From Candidatus Uhrbacteria bacterium (GTDB lineage Bacteria; Patescibacteriota; Patescibacteriia; JACQRZ01): a stretch of 9,340 nt of DNA. The translations under genes were made by a program, and so were the position numbers. Positions 1-6,472 of the stretch are shown piece after piece. The notes under the pieces were generated by a model. It was not told the origin of the DNA. It saw only the letters and a list, made by a program, of their open reading frames with translations, and did no database searches. The stretch lies in the NCBI GenBank assembly GCA_016206235.1, contig JACQRZ010000061.1, forward strand, positions 1 through 9,340, written 5' to 3'. How positions within the stretch are numbered: the stretch's first letter is position 1; each line of letters begins with the position of its first letter.

Positions 1-2
1 GA

Positions 3-776
3 TATTTGGCGCTCCTCTTGTTTGCAACGTACTGCTTGCAACTTACTGCTTCCCCTGTTTTTGCCTCGAATCCGGTAGCGTCGGAGAGCGTCTTTAACGA
101 CTTTAAGTTCCAAGTGCCATTTCCAGGACTTTCGATTACTCAAGATCAATTCAATAGCGGTGATGCCATAGGCATCTATATCACTAAAATTTACAACTGG
201 CTGGTTGTTTTTGCCATGATTGCCGCCGTACTCGCCTTTATCTACGCCGGCGTGCTGTGGCTCACAGCGCGCGGAGATTCTGGGCAGGTTGGTGAATCAA
301 AAAAAATTCTTATAAATTCCATCGTCGGGGTGGTACTCATCCTTGGCTCGTATACCCTCCTCTGGGCGGTCAATCCGGATTTGGTTACATTTAAACCGCT
401 TCAGCAAATCTATGGAACTACAACGTCTCTTTCGCTCGGTTTTACTAAACCTGAACCTCTTATTAAAATAAATCCTGACGGCACAACAACAACATCAGCA
501 CCTAATAGCGGTGTGTGCTGCTACAACTATGAAAAAAATAATGGCGGCGTTGGCTTATATAATGTAACGGAATACTTCGGCGAGGCGTCTCCAGGCGATC
601 AGGAATCTTGTAGACAATTTTCAATGACCAGTTCGTCAATCACATATCGGGCTTGGTGTCCACCGCCTGCAAACGGCGATGCGGCATGCGGACAGAAAAT
701 TGGAGGAAATAATGAGCGCAAAAATCAATGGAGTATTGGTTCCATAACTTGCAGTGGAAAAATAAGTCCTCCATAA
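3..776 (+). CDS. T4SS pilin-like two-helix protein with Cys-rich tail (gene 1; 5' end probably outside window)
   Basis: Secreted or inner-membrane protein of the T4SS_pilin (VirB2/TrbC-like) type. Counting from the TTG at 6, a hydrophobic signal segment ends near A20 (SPVFA-S), followed by a FQVPFPGL motif (35-42). Helix 1 spans about 66-86, the loop LTARGDSGQVGESKK 86-100, and helix 2 about 101-123, ending in WAVNP. The tail (about 145-256) has six cysteines (171, 172, 202, 218, 228, 249) and matches no family I recognise; its content suggests an exported, disulfide-bonded domain. The frame is open to the window edge, and the signal segment has no basic n-region after the TTG, so the real start probably lies upstream. 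The stop is one base before the ATG of gene 2, consistent with an operon. The scaffold assignment is firm. A role as a pilus subunit rather than a membrane anchor is inference. Confidence 0.82.
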   Translation, partial: YLALLLFATYCLQLTASPVFASNPVASESVFNDFKFQVPFPGLSITQDQFNSGDAIGIYITKIYNWLVVFAMIAAVLAFIYAGVLWLTARGDSGQVGESKKILINSIVGVVLILGSYTLLWAVNPDLVTFKPLQQIYGTTTSLSLGFTKPEPLIKINPDGTTTTSAPNSGVCCYNYEKNNGGVGLYNVTEYFGEASPGDQESCRQFSMTSSSITYRAWCPPPANGDAACGQKIGGNNERKNQWSIGSITCSGKISPP

Positions 777-777
777 T

Positions 778-1914
778 ATGCAAAAAATAACAAAAATGAA
801 GCTTAAACATTCCTTCTGGCTAAGTTTGCTAGCTATGGTTATTAGTGTTTCATACTGTCTCTTGCTGTTCACGCCCAGTACCCATGCCAATCCAATTCCC
901 TCAAAAAGTGTTATTCCTGATTTGAACTTAACCGTTCCATTGCCGGGTTTAAAAGCAATCGATCAAGAACAGTTTAACAAAGGTGAGGGTCTTGGTATCT
1001 ATATCGTCGGCGTGTATAAATTTGCAATCGGGTTTGCCGCAATTGCCGCCATGCTTGTCTTGGTGTACGGCGGCATCTTGTGGCTCACAGCGCGCGGAGA
1101 CTCTGGTCAAGTTGGCGAGTCAAAAAAAGTCATGACCAATGCGATCGTCGGCCTTGTTCTTGCACTCGGCTCGTATACCTTTCTCTGGATCTTCAACCCG
1201 CGGCTCGTCCAATTCGAACCATTAAAAGGACTCGACACTATCAAAGAATTAACAATCCAATTTGAAAAATATATTGAAGAGCCTGCAAGAAATCCTGACA
1301 AACCCCTTCCCGATGCTGGTACGGCAATGGGTAATATCAATCAATTGATGGATACGTATAAAAAAATTGCCGCAGAAGAAGATGTCCCATGGCAAGTGCT
1401 TGCAGCTTTACACTATAAAGAAGGCGGAGCAAATCCCAATAAATCAATGCTTAACGGATTTGAATTTTGCAATAAACAAGATTATTCGGGGAAGAACTGT
1501 AAGGCCTGCAAGGAAGGAAGTGGTAGAGAGGCCGACTTTCGATGCGCAGCTCAGTGGCTCAAGGCTGGAGCACGAGCAAAATACGGCAGCACTGTGTTAG
1601 GAAAAGCGTATCCTACAAACCAGCGTTTTAATATAACTCAAAGTTCGAATGACTGGGATGATCCGAATGGCGCAATTTTAAACGGGCTTTATAGATATAA
1701 TGGTGTTGCGTACGGAGCTATTGAAAATTCACCCTATGTCAATAATAACTACGACACAGCACATACTGGTCTAGGAATTCATGCCACGGTAAGTGCAGAT
1801 AACAAAACCCCTGTACGAGGAAAGGCGAAGCAAGATGGTATACGGCTTTTCCTGCGAAGAATGTACAATCAATCAAATTACGGATCGGACGGCAAACTTA
1901 CTAGCCTAAACTAA
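778..1914 (+). CDS. T4SS pilin-like scaffold fused to a lysozyme/lytic-transglycosylase-like domain (gene 2)
   Basis: A 378-aa fusion. The basic n-region and hydrophobic core form a signal peptide, probably cut after A37 (PSTHA-NP). VPLPGL lies at 53-58, helix 1 at about 82-103, LTARGDSGQVGESKK at 103-117, helix 2 at about 118-139, then FNPRLV. After a Pro-rich linker (about 168-180), residues 183-378 resemble goose-type lysozyme/SLT folds: YKKIAAEEDVPWQVLAALHY is the usual entry helix, E215 (HYKEGG) is the candidate catalytic acid, and RYNG (306-309) plus SPYV (318-321) resemble the substrate-groove motifs of lytic transglycosylases. The predicted role is to cleave peptidoglycan glycan strands outside the membrane, like VirB1 in type IV secretion, but here covalently joined to a pilin-type subunit. 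The start could also be the ATG at 796. The stop shares one base with the ATG of gene 3. The pilin part is confident; the enzyme class is less so. Confidence 0.85.
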   Translation: MQKITKMKLKHSFWLSLLAMVISVSYCLLLFTPSTHANPIPSKSVIPDLNLTVPLPGLKAIDQEQFNKGEGLGIYIVGVYKFAIGFAAIAAMLVLVYGGILWLTARGDSGQVGESKKVMTNAIVGLVLALGSYTFLWIFNPRLVQFEPLKGLDTIKELTIQFEKYIEEPARNPDKPLPDAGTAMGNINQLMDTYKKIAAEEDVPWQVLAALHYKEGGANPNKSMLNGFEFCNKQDYSGKNCKACKEGSGREADFRCAAQWLKAGARAKYGSTVLGKAYPTNQRFNITQSSNDWDDPNGAILNGLYRYNGVAYGAIENSPYVNNNYDTAHTGLGIHATVSADNKTPVRGKAKQDGIRLFLRRMYNQSNYGSDGKLTSLN

Positions 1915-3158
1915 TGAAACTCTTTTTCCCACTCACTTTTGCGCTGTTTAGCGCGTACCTCCTATCTTTGCAGCCAGCGAATGCTCTTGGCGCGCCGATA
2001 AAAACAGGCTGCTCGCCAAATTGCACCGTCAGCAAAGCGAGTGTTAATAGCGGCAATGACGGCGTGAACTACCAATGCCTAGCAGATGCGCATGGTGGGT
2101 CGGCATGTGGATACTGGTGCTGGGCACATCGTTTGTCGCCAAAGCCAGAGGAAGGAAGCGACGCTGGAGGCGGCAACTGCACCTGCAAATACGCAAGCAC
2201 GGTTGAACTTTTTGTCAAAGAAGGCGGAACGGCAAACTTCCCTCACCAAGGAAATGCGGCAGAAATTGACGAAGCAAAAAATAAATGTGCGCGACAGGGC
2301 GGTGAAGCGGTTATGGGAACGGTGATAAATAAAAAAATTCTTGGGCACTTTATTTCCAGCTGCAAAGGCTATTGCGAAGACATTGCTACGAGCGCAGCAC
2401 CGGCAACGCCCGGCGGCAAAGGCGCGATCTCGCCAGAGGATACAATCTGCCAATCTATCCCTGGAAAAAACTATAAAAAAGCTCTTGATGTTGCCGACTT
2501 TAAATTCATGCTCGACAGTAAAAACATCGCTGTGGAAGTTAATTACTGCTGCGAAACCGATAACCCAAATAAACCGCCTGTAACGAGAACGTCGACAGAT
2601 CCTGATTATAATTTTCAAATTCCGATTCCTGGACTACGAACAAAAACCGGCCTCTCAAATGACACCACGGTAAAGCTTTGTCAGGATAAAGGAGGTGCGT
2701 ATGAGTGCGGGGGCATGACCGCGTATATCGCTGCAATTTATCGATGGGGTGTAGGGTTTGCCAGTATTATTGCGATGTTGGTACTTATCTACGGCGGCCT
2801 TCTCTGGCTTACTTCTCGTGGCAACTCAACGCAAACAGGCGACGCAAAAAAAGTTATGATCAATGCCATCATCGGACTCTCGCTTGCGCTTGGGTCATAC
2901 GTCTTCCTATGGACGATCAATCCGCGGCTCGTCAATCCTTCCGCGCTTGTCATAAAACTTCCCAATAATCTCGATATTTGGTTTAAACCGCCTCAAACAG
3001 GTACAGCCGATCTTACCAGTCTTCAACAAACAGAATACTGCTCCAAATTATTAAAACCGCCGAAAGAAGATGAGGGTGGCGCACCGCCAGACCCAGGCAC
3101 CAGTGAACCTGCGCCTTTAATTCTTCCGCGCGGAAGTTCGGTACCTGTTGCTCAATAG
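1914..3158 (+). CDS. Secreted Cys-rich protein with C-terminal T4SS pilin-like module (gene 3)
   Basis: A 414-aa protein. The signal peptide is probably cut near A24 (PANA-LG). Residues 28-225 form a Cys-rich extracytoplasmic domain with at least 13 cysteines, including CxxxC at 150/154 and a CC pair at 212-213. The scaffold follows: FQIPIPGL (234-241), a Cys pair (C256, C265) just before the membrane, helix 1 about 277-300, loop LTSRGNSTQTGDAKK, helix 2 about 314-336 ending in WTINPRLV. The end is low-complexity and Pro/Glu/Gly-rich (380-405) after a YCSKLL motif. The N-terminal domain is paralogous to that of gene 4 and matches no named family I recognise. It could be an adhesin, a pilus tip or a structural subunit; this is not shown by the sequence. 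The ATG overlaps the previous stop (TAATG), pointing to translational coupling. Confidence 0.85.
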   Translation: MKLFFPLTFALFSAYLLSLQPANALGAPIKTGCSPNCTVSKASVNSGNDGVNYQCLADAHGGSACGYWCWAHRLSPKPEEGSDAGGGNCTCKYASTVELFVKEGGTANFPHQGNAAEIDEAKNKCARQGGEAVMGTVINKKILGHFISSCKGYCEDIATSAAPATPGGKGAISPEDTICQSIPGKNYKKALDVADFKFMLDSKNIAVEVNYCCETDNPNKPPVTRTSTDPDYNFQIPIPGLRTKTGLSNDTTVKLCQDKGGAYECGGMTAYIAAIYRWGVGFASIIAMLVLIYGGLLWLTSRGNSTQTGDAKKVMINAIIGLSLALGSYVFLWTINPRLVNPSALVIKLPNNLDIWFKPPQTGTADLTSLQQTEYCSKLLKPPKEDEGGAPPDPGTSEPAPLILPRGSSVPVAQ

Positions 3159-3166
3159 TTGATCTT

Positions 3167-4324
3167 ATGAAATACAATACCTATCAATATTCAAAAAAAA
3201 CTTTTGTAGTGATTGTAGTGTGGCTGTTTTCTTTTTTCGGTGGATTCGTCCATGCTCAAGGAGCTGTTACTGCATGTTCTGGCGATTATGTTACGTTGCC
3301 TCCGGGCAAAAAAGACGACTTCGAATGTTATGCAAAAGTATTTCCCTCATTTGAAGAAATGCTCGGCTCCTATCGTACGATTCAAGGAGGATGTAATGCG
3401 TTTTGCGCTCAGCTTACTGGCGAAGGCGGCAACGAGGCCGGGGCTGGAACATGCTGCTGTAGCAAAAAAATAGACAAACAAAAATATGACCAGGTATGGT
3501 TAACTCAGCTGAAAGGATCACGAACTTCGCTTGGAGGTACGTATGCGGGCAATGGCGATATCAATGCCGATAAAGCTGATTGTTCTCAGCGAGGCGGTGA
3601 TTACATAGATGTGCCGACTATTGGTTCAAGCTCTCAGATGCAGTCATGCCCGGACGTGTGTAAAGTAATTGCAAAACAAAATGACAGCTATTCAACCGGA
3701 GACCTGATTTGCCAAGCCCGCGGCGGCACCAAAGCGCTTGCTATTTATAAACCAGACTCGAATAGCTATGTGGAGCGCTTCTGCTGTGACAAACCATTAA
3801 CCCCAACGACTGGCGCGACCTCGCCGAGATCCGAAGACCCGTTCCTTCATCTTCAAATTCCTATCCCTGGCCTAAAGCTTGTGACCAAGGAAAGTAACGA
3901 CACCGATATTCGCCTCTGCGAAAAAGATACCAACGGTGTAATGCAGTGTAACGGACTTTCTTATTATATTGCTGCCGTTTACAAATTTACCGTGGGACTT
4001 GCGGCTATCATCTCGATGCTTGTGTTTGTGTACGGCGGGCTTCTGTGGCTCACGGCTCGAGGTGATACCGGTAAAGTTCAAGAAGCGCGCAAAGTCATGA
4101 CCAATACCATTGCCGGCCTTATTCTTGCCTTGGGTTCCTATACCTTTCTCTGGGCGATCAATCCGAAACTTCTTGCACCAAAATTAGAACTCAATAAAAT
4201 TGAAGAGTTAAATTTAAAATTCACTAAAGGTGAACCGCCTGGCACAACCGACTATTGCAAAGAAGTGCTTAATCCTGGCCAAGCACCGGCAACGCCTCAA
4301 ACGATTCAGAGACCAATACCTTAA
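3167..4324 (+). CDS. Secreted Cys-rich protein with C-terminal T4SS pilin-like module (gene 4, paralogue of gene 3)
   Basis: A 385-aa protein with a clear signal peptide (basic n-region, hydrophobic core, cut after A30, FVHA-QG). The Cys-rich N-terminal domain spans about 31-210, with cysteines at 37, 54, 76, 80, 96-98, 139, 161, 165, 182, 206 and 207. It aligns with gene 3 through CSQRGG/CARQGG, SCPDVCKVIA/SCKGYCEDIA, LICQ/TICQ and FCCDKP/YCCETD. The pilin module follows: LQIPIPGL (229-236), Cys pair C251/C261, helix 1 about 271-295, loop LTARGDTGKVQEARK, helix 2 about 310-332, WAINPKLL. A short Pro-rich tail follows YCKEVL (363-368). The start lies 8 nt after the gene 3 stop, with no Shine-Dalgarno sequence visible. 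The even number and conserved spacing of many cysteines suggest disulfides formed outside the cytoplasm. The function is unknown beyond membership of the surface apparatus. Confidence 0.85.
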   Translation: MKYNTYQYSKKTFVVIVVWLFSFFGGFVHAQGAVTACSGDYVTLPPGKKDDFECYAKVFPSFEEMLGSYRTIQGGCNAFCAQLTGEGGNEAGAGTCCCSKKIDKQKYDQVWLTQLKGSRTSLGGTYAGNGDINADKADCSQRGGDYIDVPTIGSSSQMQSCPDVCKVIAKQNDSYSTGDLICQARGGTKALAIYKPDSNSYVERFCCDKPLTPTTGATSPRSEDPFLHLQIPIPGLKLVTKESNDTDIRLCEKDTNGVMQCNGLSYYIAAVYKFTVGLAAIISMLVFVYGGLLWLTARGDTGKVQEARKVMTNTIAGLILALGSYTFLWAINPKLLAPKLELNKIEELNLKFTKGEPPGTTDYCKEVLNPGQAPATPQTIQRPIP

Positions 4325-4326
4325 CT

Positions 4327-5451
4327 ATGAAAAAACTGAAACAAGCCTGTCATCCTCGACTTGATCGAGGATCCAGAAAACAAAAAAATCTAACGCTATG
4401 GATCCCCGCCTTCGCGGGGATGACAATGTACTTACTTCTCTTTGGATATATACTCATGCCCACTAACGGATTTGCCGATGTTGAGCAAAACAAGACAACG
4501 CTTCGCCTCCAAATACCGATACCAGGCGGCGGTAACGATGTTACAATCTGCGAGCGCGCAAATGCTGACGCACCCTATCGATGTGATGGCATTTCACGCT
4601 ATATTGTTGCCATCTATAAATGGATTATGGGGTTTGCGAGTATCCTCGCGATGCTTGCGTTTGTCTATGCCGGAGTGCTTTGGATGAACGCGCGCGGCGA
4701 CTCAGGACAAGTTGGCGAAGCAAAAAAAGTCATGACCAACGCCATCGTGGGACTTGTCTTAACGCTTGGATCATATACACTTCTCTGGGCGATCAACCCC
4801 CGATTGGTACAGACGGATAGTTTGCAGCTCCTCGGCGTAAAAAAACTAAGTATAGAATTTACGCCACCACCAACACCCGAGGAGCTTGATGATGGCGGAG
4901 ATACTGAAGGTAAAACATCACTGGAAAAAGTAAAACAACTTGGTATTCATTGTCCAGAATCCGGCGGAGTTGGAGGATTTGAAAAAATTATAGAAGCATT
5001 CCAAGGAAAAGTTGCATATCGCATGGGAGGAGGGCACGGAGAAGGTCCTCCGTTTAAAGAATCAAATCCAGATTATATGAAATATAATGGATACTGTCCT
5101 GCCGGAAATGTTTGTCTCGACTGTTCGGGATTTATAAATACGGTGTATGCATGCGCCGGATTATCATCTCCTGGAGAATCTACTGCGAGCATCTTTCCAG
5201 GCACTGAGTCTGTCACCTCCTATAATCTCTCAAGTCACTCTATTAATGGCGTTACTCTAAAAGCAGGTGATCTTATTGGATATACAGAGTCTCAAAGTAG
5301 TAACGGGGTAGGTCATGTTATTATGTATGCTGGAAATGGAGTATTTGTTGACTCACACGGAGGAGATAAGGGACGACAACCTGGTGGAGCCATTGGCTAT
5401 TATCGAATGACGGACAAATTAATGAAAAAAATAAGGCATATTAAAAGATAA
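4327..5451 (+). CDS. T4SS pilin-like scaffold fused to an NlpC/P60-type cysteine peptidase (gene 5)
   Basis: A 374-aa fusion. Residues 8-33 are encoded by an inserted palindromic repeat that separates the basic start (MKKLKQA) from the hydrophobic core (about 34-46) of a signal peptide cut near A50 (TNGFA-D). The scaffold follows: LQIPIPGG (61-68), Cys pair C75/C86, helix 1 about 96-119, loop MNARGDSGQVGEAKK, helix 2 about 136-157, WAINPRLV. The linker is Pro/Asp/Gly-rich (179-195). Residues 200-374 carry the NlpC/P60 signature: catalytic C266 in DCSGF (265-269), H330 in VGHVIMYAG and H344 in DSHGG as the likely remaining catalytic residues. Family knowledge predicts cleavage of peptide bonds in peptidoglycan stems, complementing the glycan-cutting gene 2. 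ATG 4426 is an alternative start but would lose the basic n-region. The stop overlaps the ATG of the radA fragment by one base. Confidence 0.86.
   Translation: MKKLKQACHPRLDRGSRKQKNLTLWIPAFAGMTMYLLLFGYILMPTNGFADVEQNKTTLRLQIPIPGGGNDVTICERANADAPYRCDGISRYIVAIYKWIMGFASILAMLAFVYAGVLWMNARGDSGQVGEAKKVMTNAIVGLVLTLGSYTLLWAINPRLVQTDSLQLLGVKKLSIEFTPPPTPEELDDGGDTEGKTSLEKVKQLGIHCPESGGVGGFEKIIEAFQGKVAYRMGGGHGEGPPFKESNPDYMKYNGYCPAGNVCLDCSGFINTVYACAGLSSPGESTASIFPGTESVTSYNLSSHSINGVTLKAGDLIGYTESQSSNGVGHVIMYAGNGVFVDSHGGDKGRQPGGAIGYYRMTDKLMKKIRHIKR
4348..4425 (+). repeat. 78-bp double-hairpin palindromic repeat inserted in frame in gene 5
   Basis: The ends are perfect inverted repeats, TGTCATCC (4348-4355) and GGATGACA (4418-4425). 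Inside are two perfect 8-bp hairpins: ATCCTCGA/TCGAGGAT (4352-4359/4365-4372) and ATCCCCGC/GCGGGGAT (4402-4409/4414-4421). GGATCCA and TGGATCC also mirror each other in the middle. The element is exactly 26 codons and adds no stop. It encodes CHPRLDRGS and LWIPAFAGMT, peptide strings I know from dispersed palindromic repeats read through in many bacterial genomes. It is non-autonomous; the mobilising enzyme is not visible here. Confidence 0.85.
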
Positions 5452-5570
5452 TGAAGCTCGAAACAATCTATATCTGCTCAAACTGCGATGCGCAAAGTCT
5501 CAAGTGGGCTGGCCGGTGCAGCGAATGCGGCGCATGGGGATCACCGCAATTGCTTAGACCGAAAAGTTAA
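5451..5570 (+). pseudogene. radA: Truncated 5' copy of radA (zinc-finger fragment, 39 codons)
   Basis: The ATG overlaps the stop of pilin gene 5 (TAATG), suggesting that ancestral radA was coupled to the pilin operon. Residues 5-30 are identical to the start of the intact RadA downstream, including the C9-x2-C12 and C23-x2-C26 zinc-finger cysteines. The frame then leaves RadA sequence (SPQLLRPKS) and stops at 5568-5570. The ATPase and Lon-like domains are absent, so it cannot act as RadA. It is most simply a remnant left when the AbiEii pair was inserted. Because it has an intact start and a small, clean frame, it could still be translated as a free zinc-finger microprotein. Its stop overlaps the convergent AbiEii gene by 4 nt. 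Confidence 0.82.
5461..5540 (+). repeat. 80-bp direct repeat, left copy (radA 5' coding sequence)
   Basis: It matches 6525-6604 at 77 of 80 positions (offset 1064). The three differences fall at third codon positions (AGT/AGC, CTC/CTT, CGG/CGT) and are all synonymous. Sequence similarity stops abruptly on both sides. The pair flanks the minus-strand AbiEii module, so homologous recombination between copies could delete the module and leave a single radA. Confidence 0.9.
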
Positions 5571-6193
5571 ACTTTTTTGCTTAGCGTATCAATTTCTTTG
5601 ATGAAATTAGCGCGGATCTTTTCCCAAGAAAGATCAACCAACATCTTTGGCGTAGGGTCGGCTTCAGCATCTTCGAAATAACAAATGCTTTTTAATAGGT
5701 GCAGATAATTATACTCGATGCCTTTATATTTTTTCTTAAAGAGATCAAGAAGTTTTTTAAGAGAATATTTCCGAGTGATGAAATAGAGATCTACAAAATC
5801 CCGCTTCGTGCCCCGAGATGCAATGGCATCAAGTTTCATACAGCCAATATCGCGAATATCGCAAAGGTTGCCATGATTTTTCCATTTAATAGCCGGAAAT
5901 AAGAGAGGATATGGATACTCAAGAAAACTCATTTTAACCCCGCGGACAATAACGCCCAGACTATGCTCGTCTTCAAGCCTGACATTTACCGCTCCTAATG
6001 ACCTCAAGCCGTTTCGCGTATTTTTTACTGAAAAAAAATTTTGTGAAAAAAAATCAAGATCAAACGATATTCGGTGGCCAATTTGAACAGCAAGCGCGGT
6101 ACCGCCGGCAAGATAAAATTGCGCAAAGAAAGGGATTTCGTTCAGCTCGCGAAAAATTATCTCAGCCTTTTTTTCGATCGCTTTTGTAACCAT
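5567..6193 (-). CDS. AbiEii-type nucleotidyltransferase (toxin-antitoxin/abortive-infection toxin family)
   Basis: A 208-aa protein of the AbiEii/AbiGii nucleotidyltransferase family. The N-terminal half has the polymerase-beta-like core LAGGTALAVQIGHR (28-41) and SFDLDFF (43-49), where D45 and D47 are the expected metal ligands. The second motif region is MKLDAIASRGTKRDFVDLY (119-137), with K120, D122, K130, D132 and D135 matching the usual pattern. At about 200 residues it is shorter than many AbiEii proteins (about 300), mostly at the C-terminus, but the core is complete. Known AbiEii toxins transfer nucleotides and block growth during phage infection; in this subfamily the target is not known to me. 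The gene overlaps the end of the upstream DUF6922-like gene by 37 nt, so the two are surely co-transcribed. Its 3' end meets the radA fragment tail to tail. Confidence 0.85.
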   Translation of the reverse strand: MVTKAIEKKAEIIFRELNEIPFFAQFYLAGGTALAVQIGHRISFDLDFFSQNFFSVKNTRNGLRSLGAVNVRLEDEHSLGVIVRGVKMSFLEYPYPLLFPAIKWKNHGNLCDIRDIGCMKLDAIASRGTKRDFVDLYFITRKYSLKKLLDLFKKKYKGIEYNYLHLLKSICYFEDAEADPTPKMLVDLSWEKIRANFIKEIDTLSKKV

Positions 6194-6471
6194 ATTGTTT
6201 TCTTAGAAAAAGGCGGGAGTTGCACCCCAAAAAAACGACTCCAAAATAATCTTGAGCGAGGATCAAGTGTGCGCGATTTTTTAAATGATTCCTTAATGAT
6301 GTCAACTGTGTAGTGATTTTTCAACCACATAAAATCACTTTCATCCCCCCACTGAAGCACTCTCGTGATAATATAATCGGCATTGTCGTTCAGATCAATA
6401 TGAGGCCATGAACTATCCCAAAAAAGTGGCCGTAGAGAATCGGGCAATTGTCTTTTTTTTATTTTTTCCAT
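6157..6471 (-). CDS. DUF6922-like small protein, probable partner (antitoxin) of the AbiEii gene
   Basis: A 104-aa protein from the ATG at 6471. The core is LPDSLRPLFWD (9-19), then ADYIITRVLQWGD (31-43), a WL at 49-50, KKSRTLDPRSRLFW (64-77) and FFGV (80-83). I recognise this FWD...ILEYGD...SR.L...FW pattern as DUF6922, small proteins commonly encoded just upstream of AbiEii-like nucleotidyltransferases. By position it is the likely antitoxin or partner, although no activity is established. The tail is basic (KRSKKRLR). A longer start at 6516 adds 15 residues, but a good promoter (6478-6506) would place the transcript start at about 6471, so the short, probably leaderless start is preferred. 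The 3' end overlaps AbiEii by 37 nt, implying coupled translation. Confidence 0.75.
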   Translation of the reverse strand: MEKIKKRQLPDSLRPLFWDSSWPHIDLNDNADYIITRVLQWGDESDFMWLKNHYTVDIIKESFKKSRTLDPRSRLFWSRFFGVQLPPFSKKTIWLQKRSKKRLR

Positions 6472-6472
6472 A

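Noticed and set aside
298..306. Runs of seven or eight A in the loop between helices, seen in four of five pilins, as a programmed slippage site
   Set aside because: The runs are explained by Lys-Lys codons, gene 4 has lost the run, and the reading frame continues normally. No stimulatory structure or useful alternative frame is apparent.
2079..2618. A 179-codon open frame on the minus strand opposite gene 3
   Set aside because: It lies wholly inside gene 3, its Cys/Arg/Phe-rich translation mirrors the opposite coding strand, and it has no signal or motif.
3..5451. Type IVa/type II secretion pilins (prepilin-peptidase substrates)
   Set aside because: There is no short basic leader with a GFTLIE-like cleavage site. 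The helices form a two-pass hairpin after a Sec signal, as in VirB2/TrbC proteins.
5541..5600. Rho-independent terminator between the radA fragment and the AbiEii gene
   Set aside because: The coding frames overlap tail to tail and no GC-rich stem followed by a T tract is visible; the short TTTTTT run lacks a stem.
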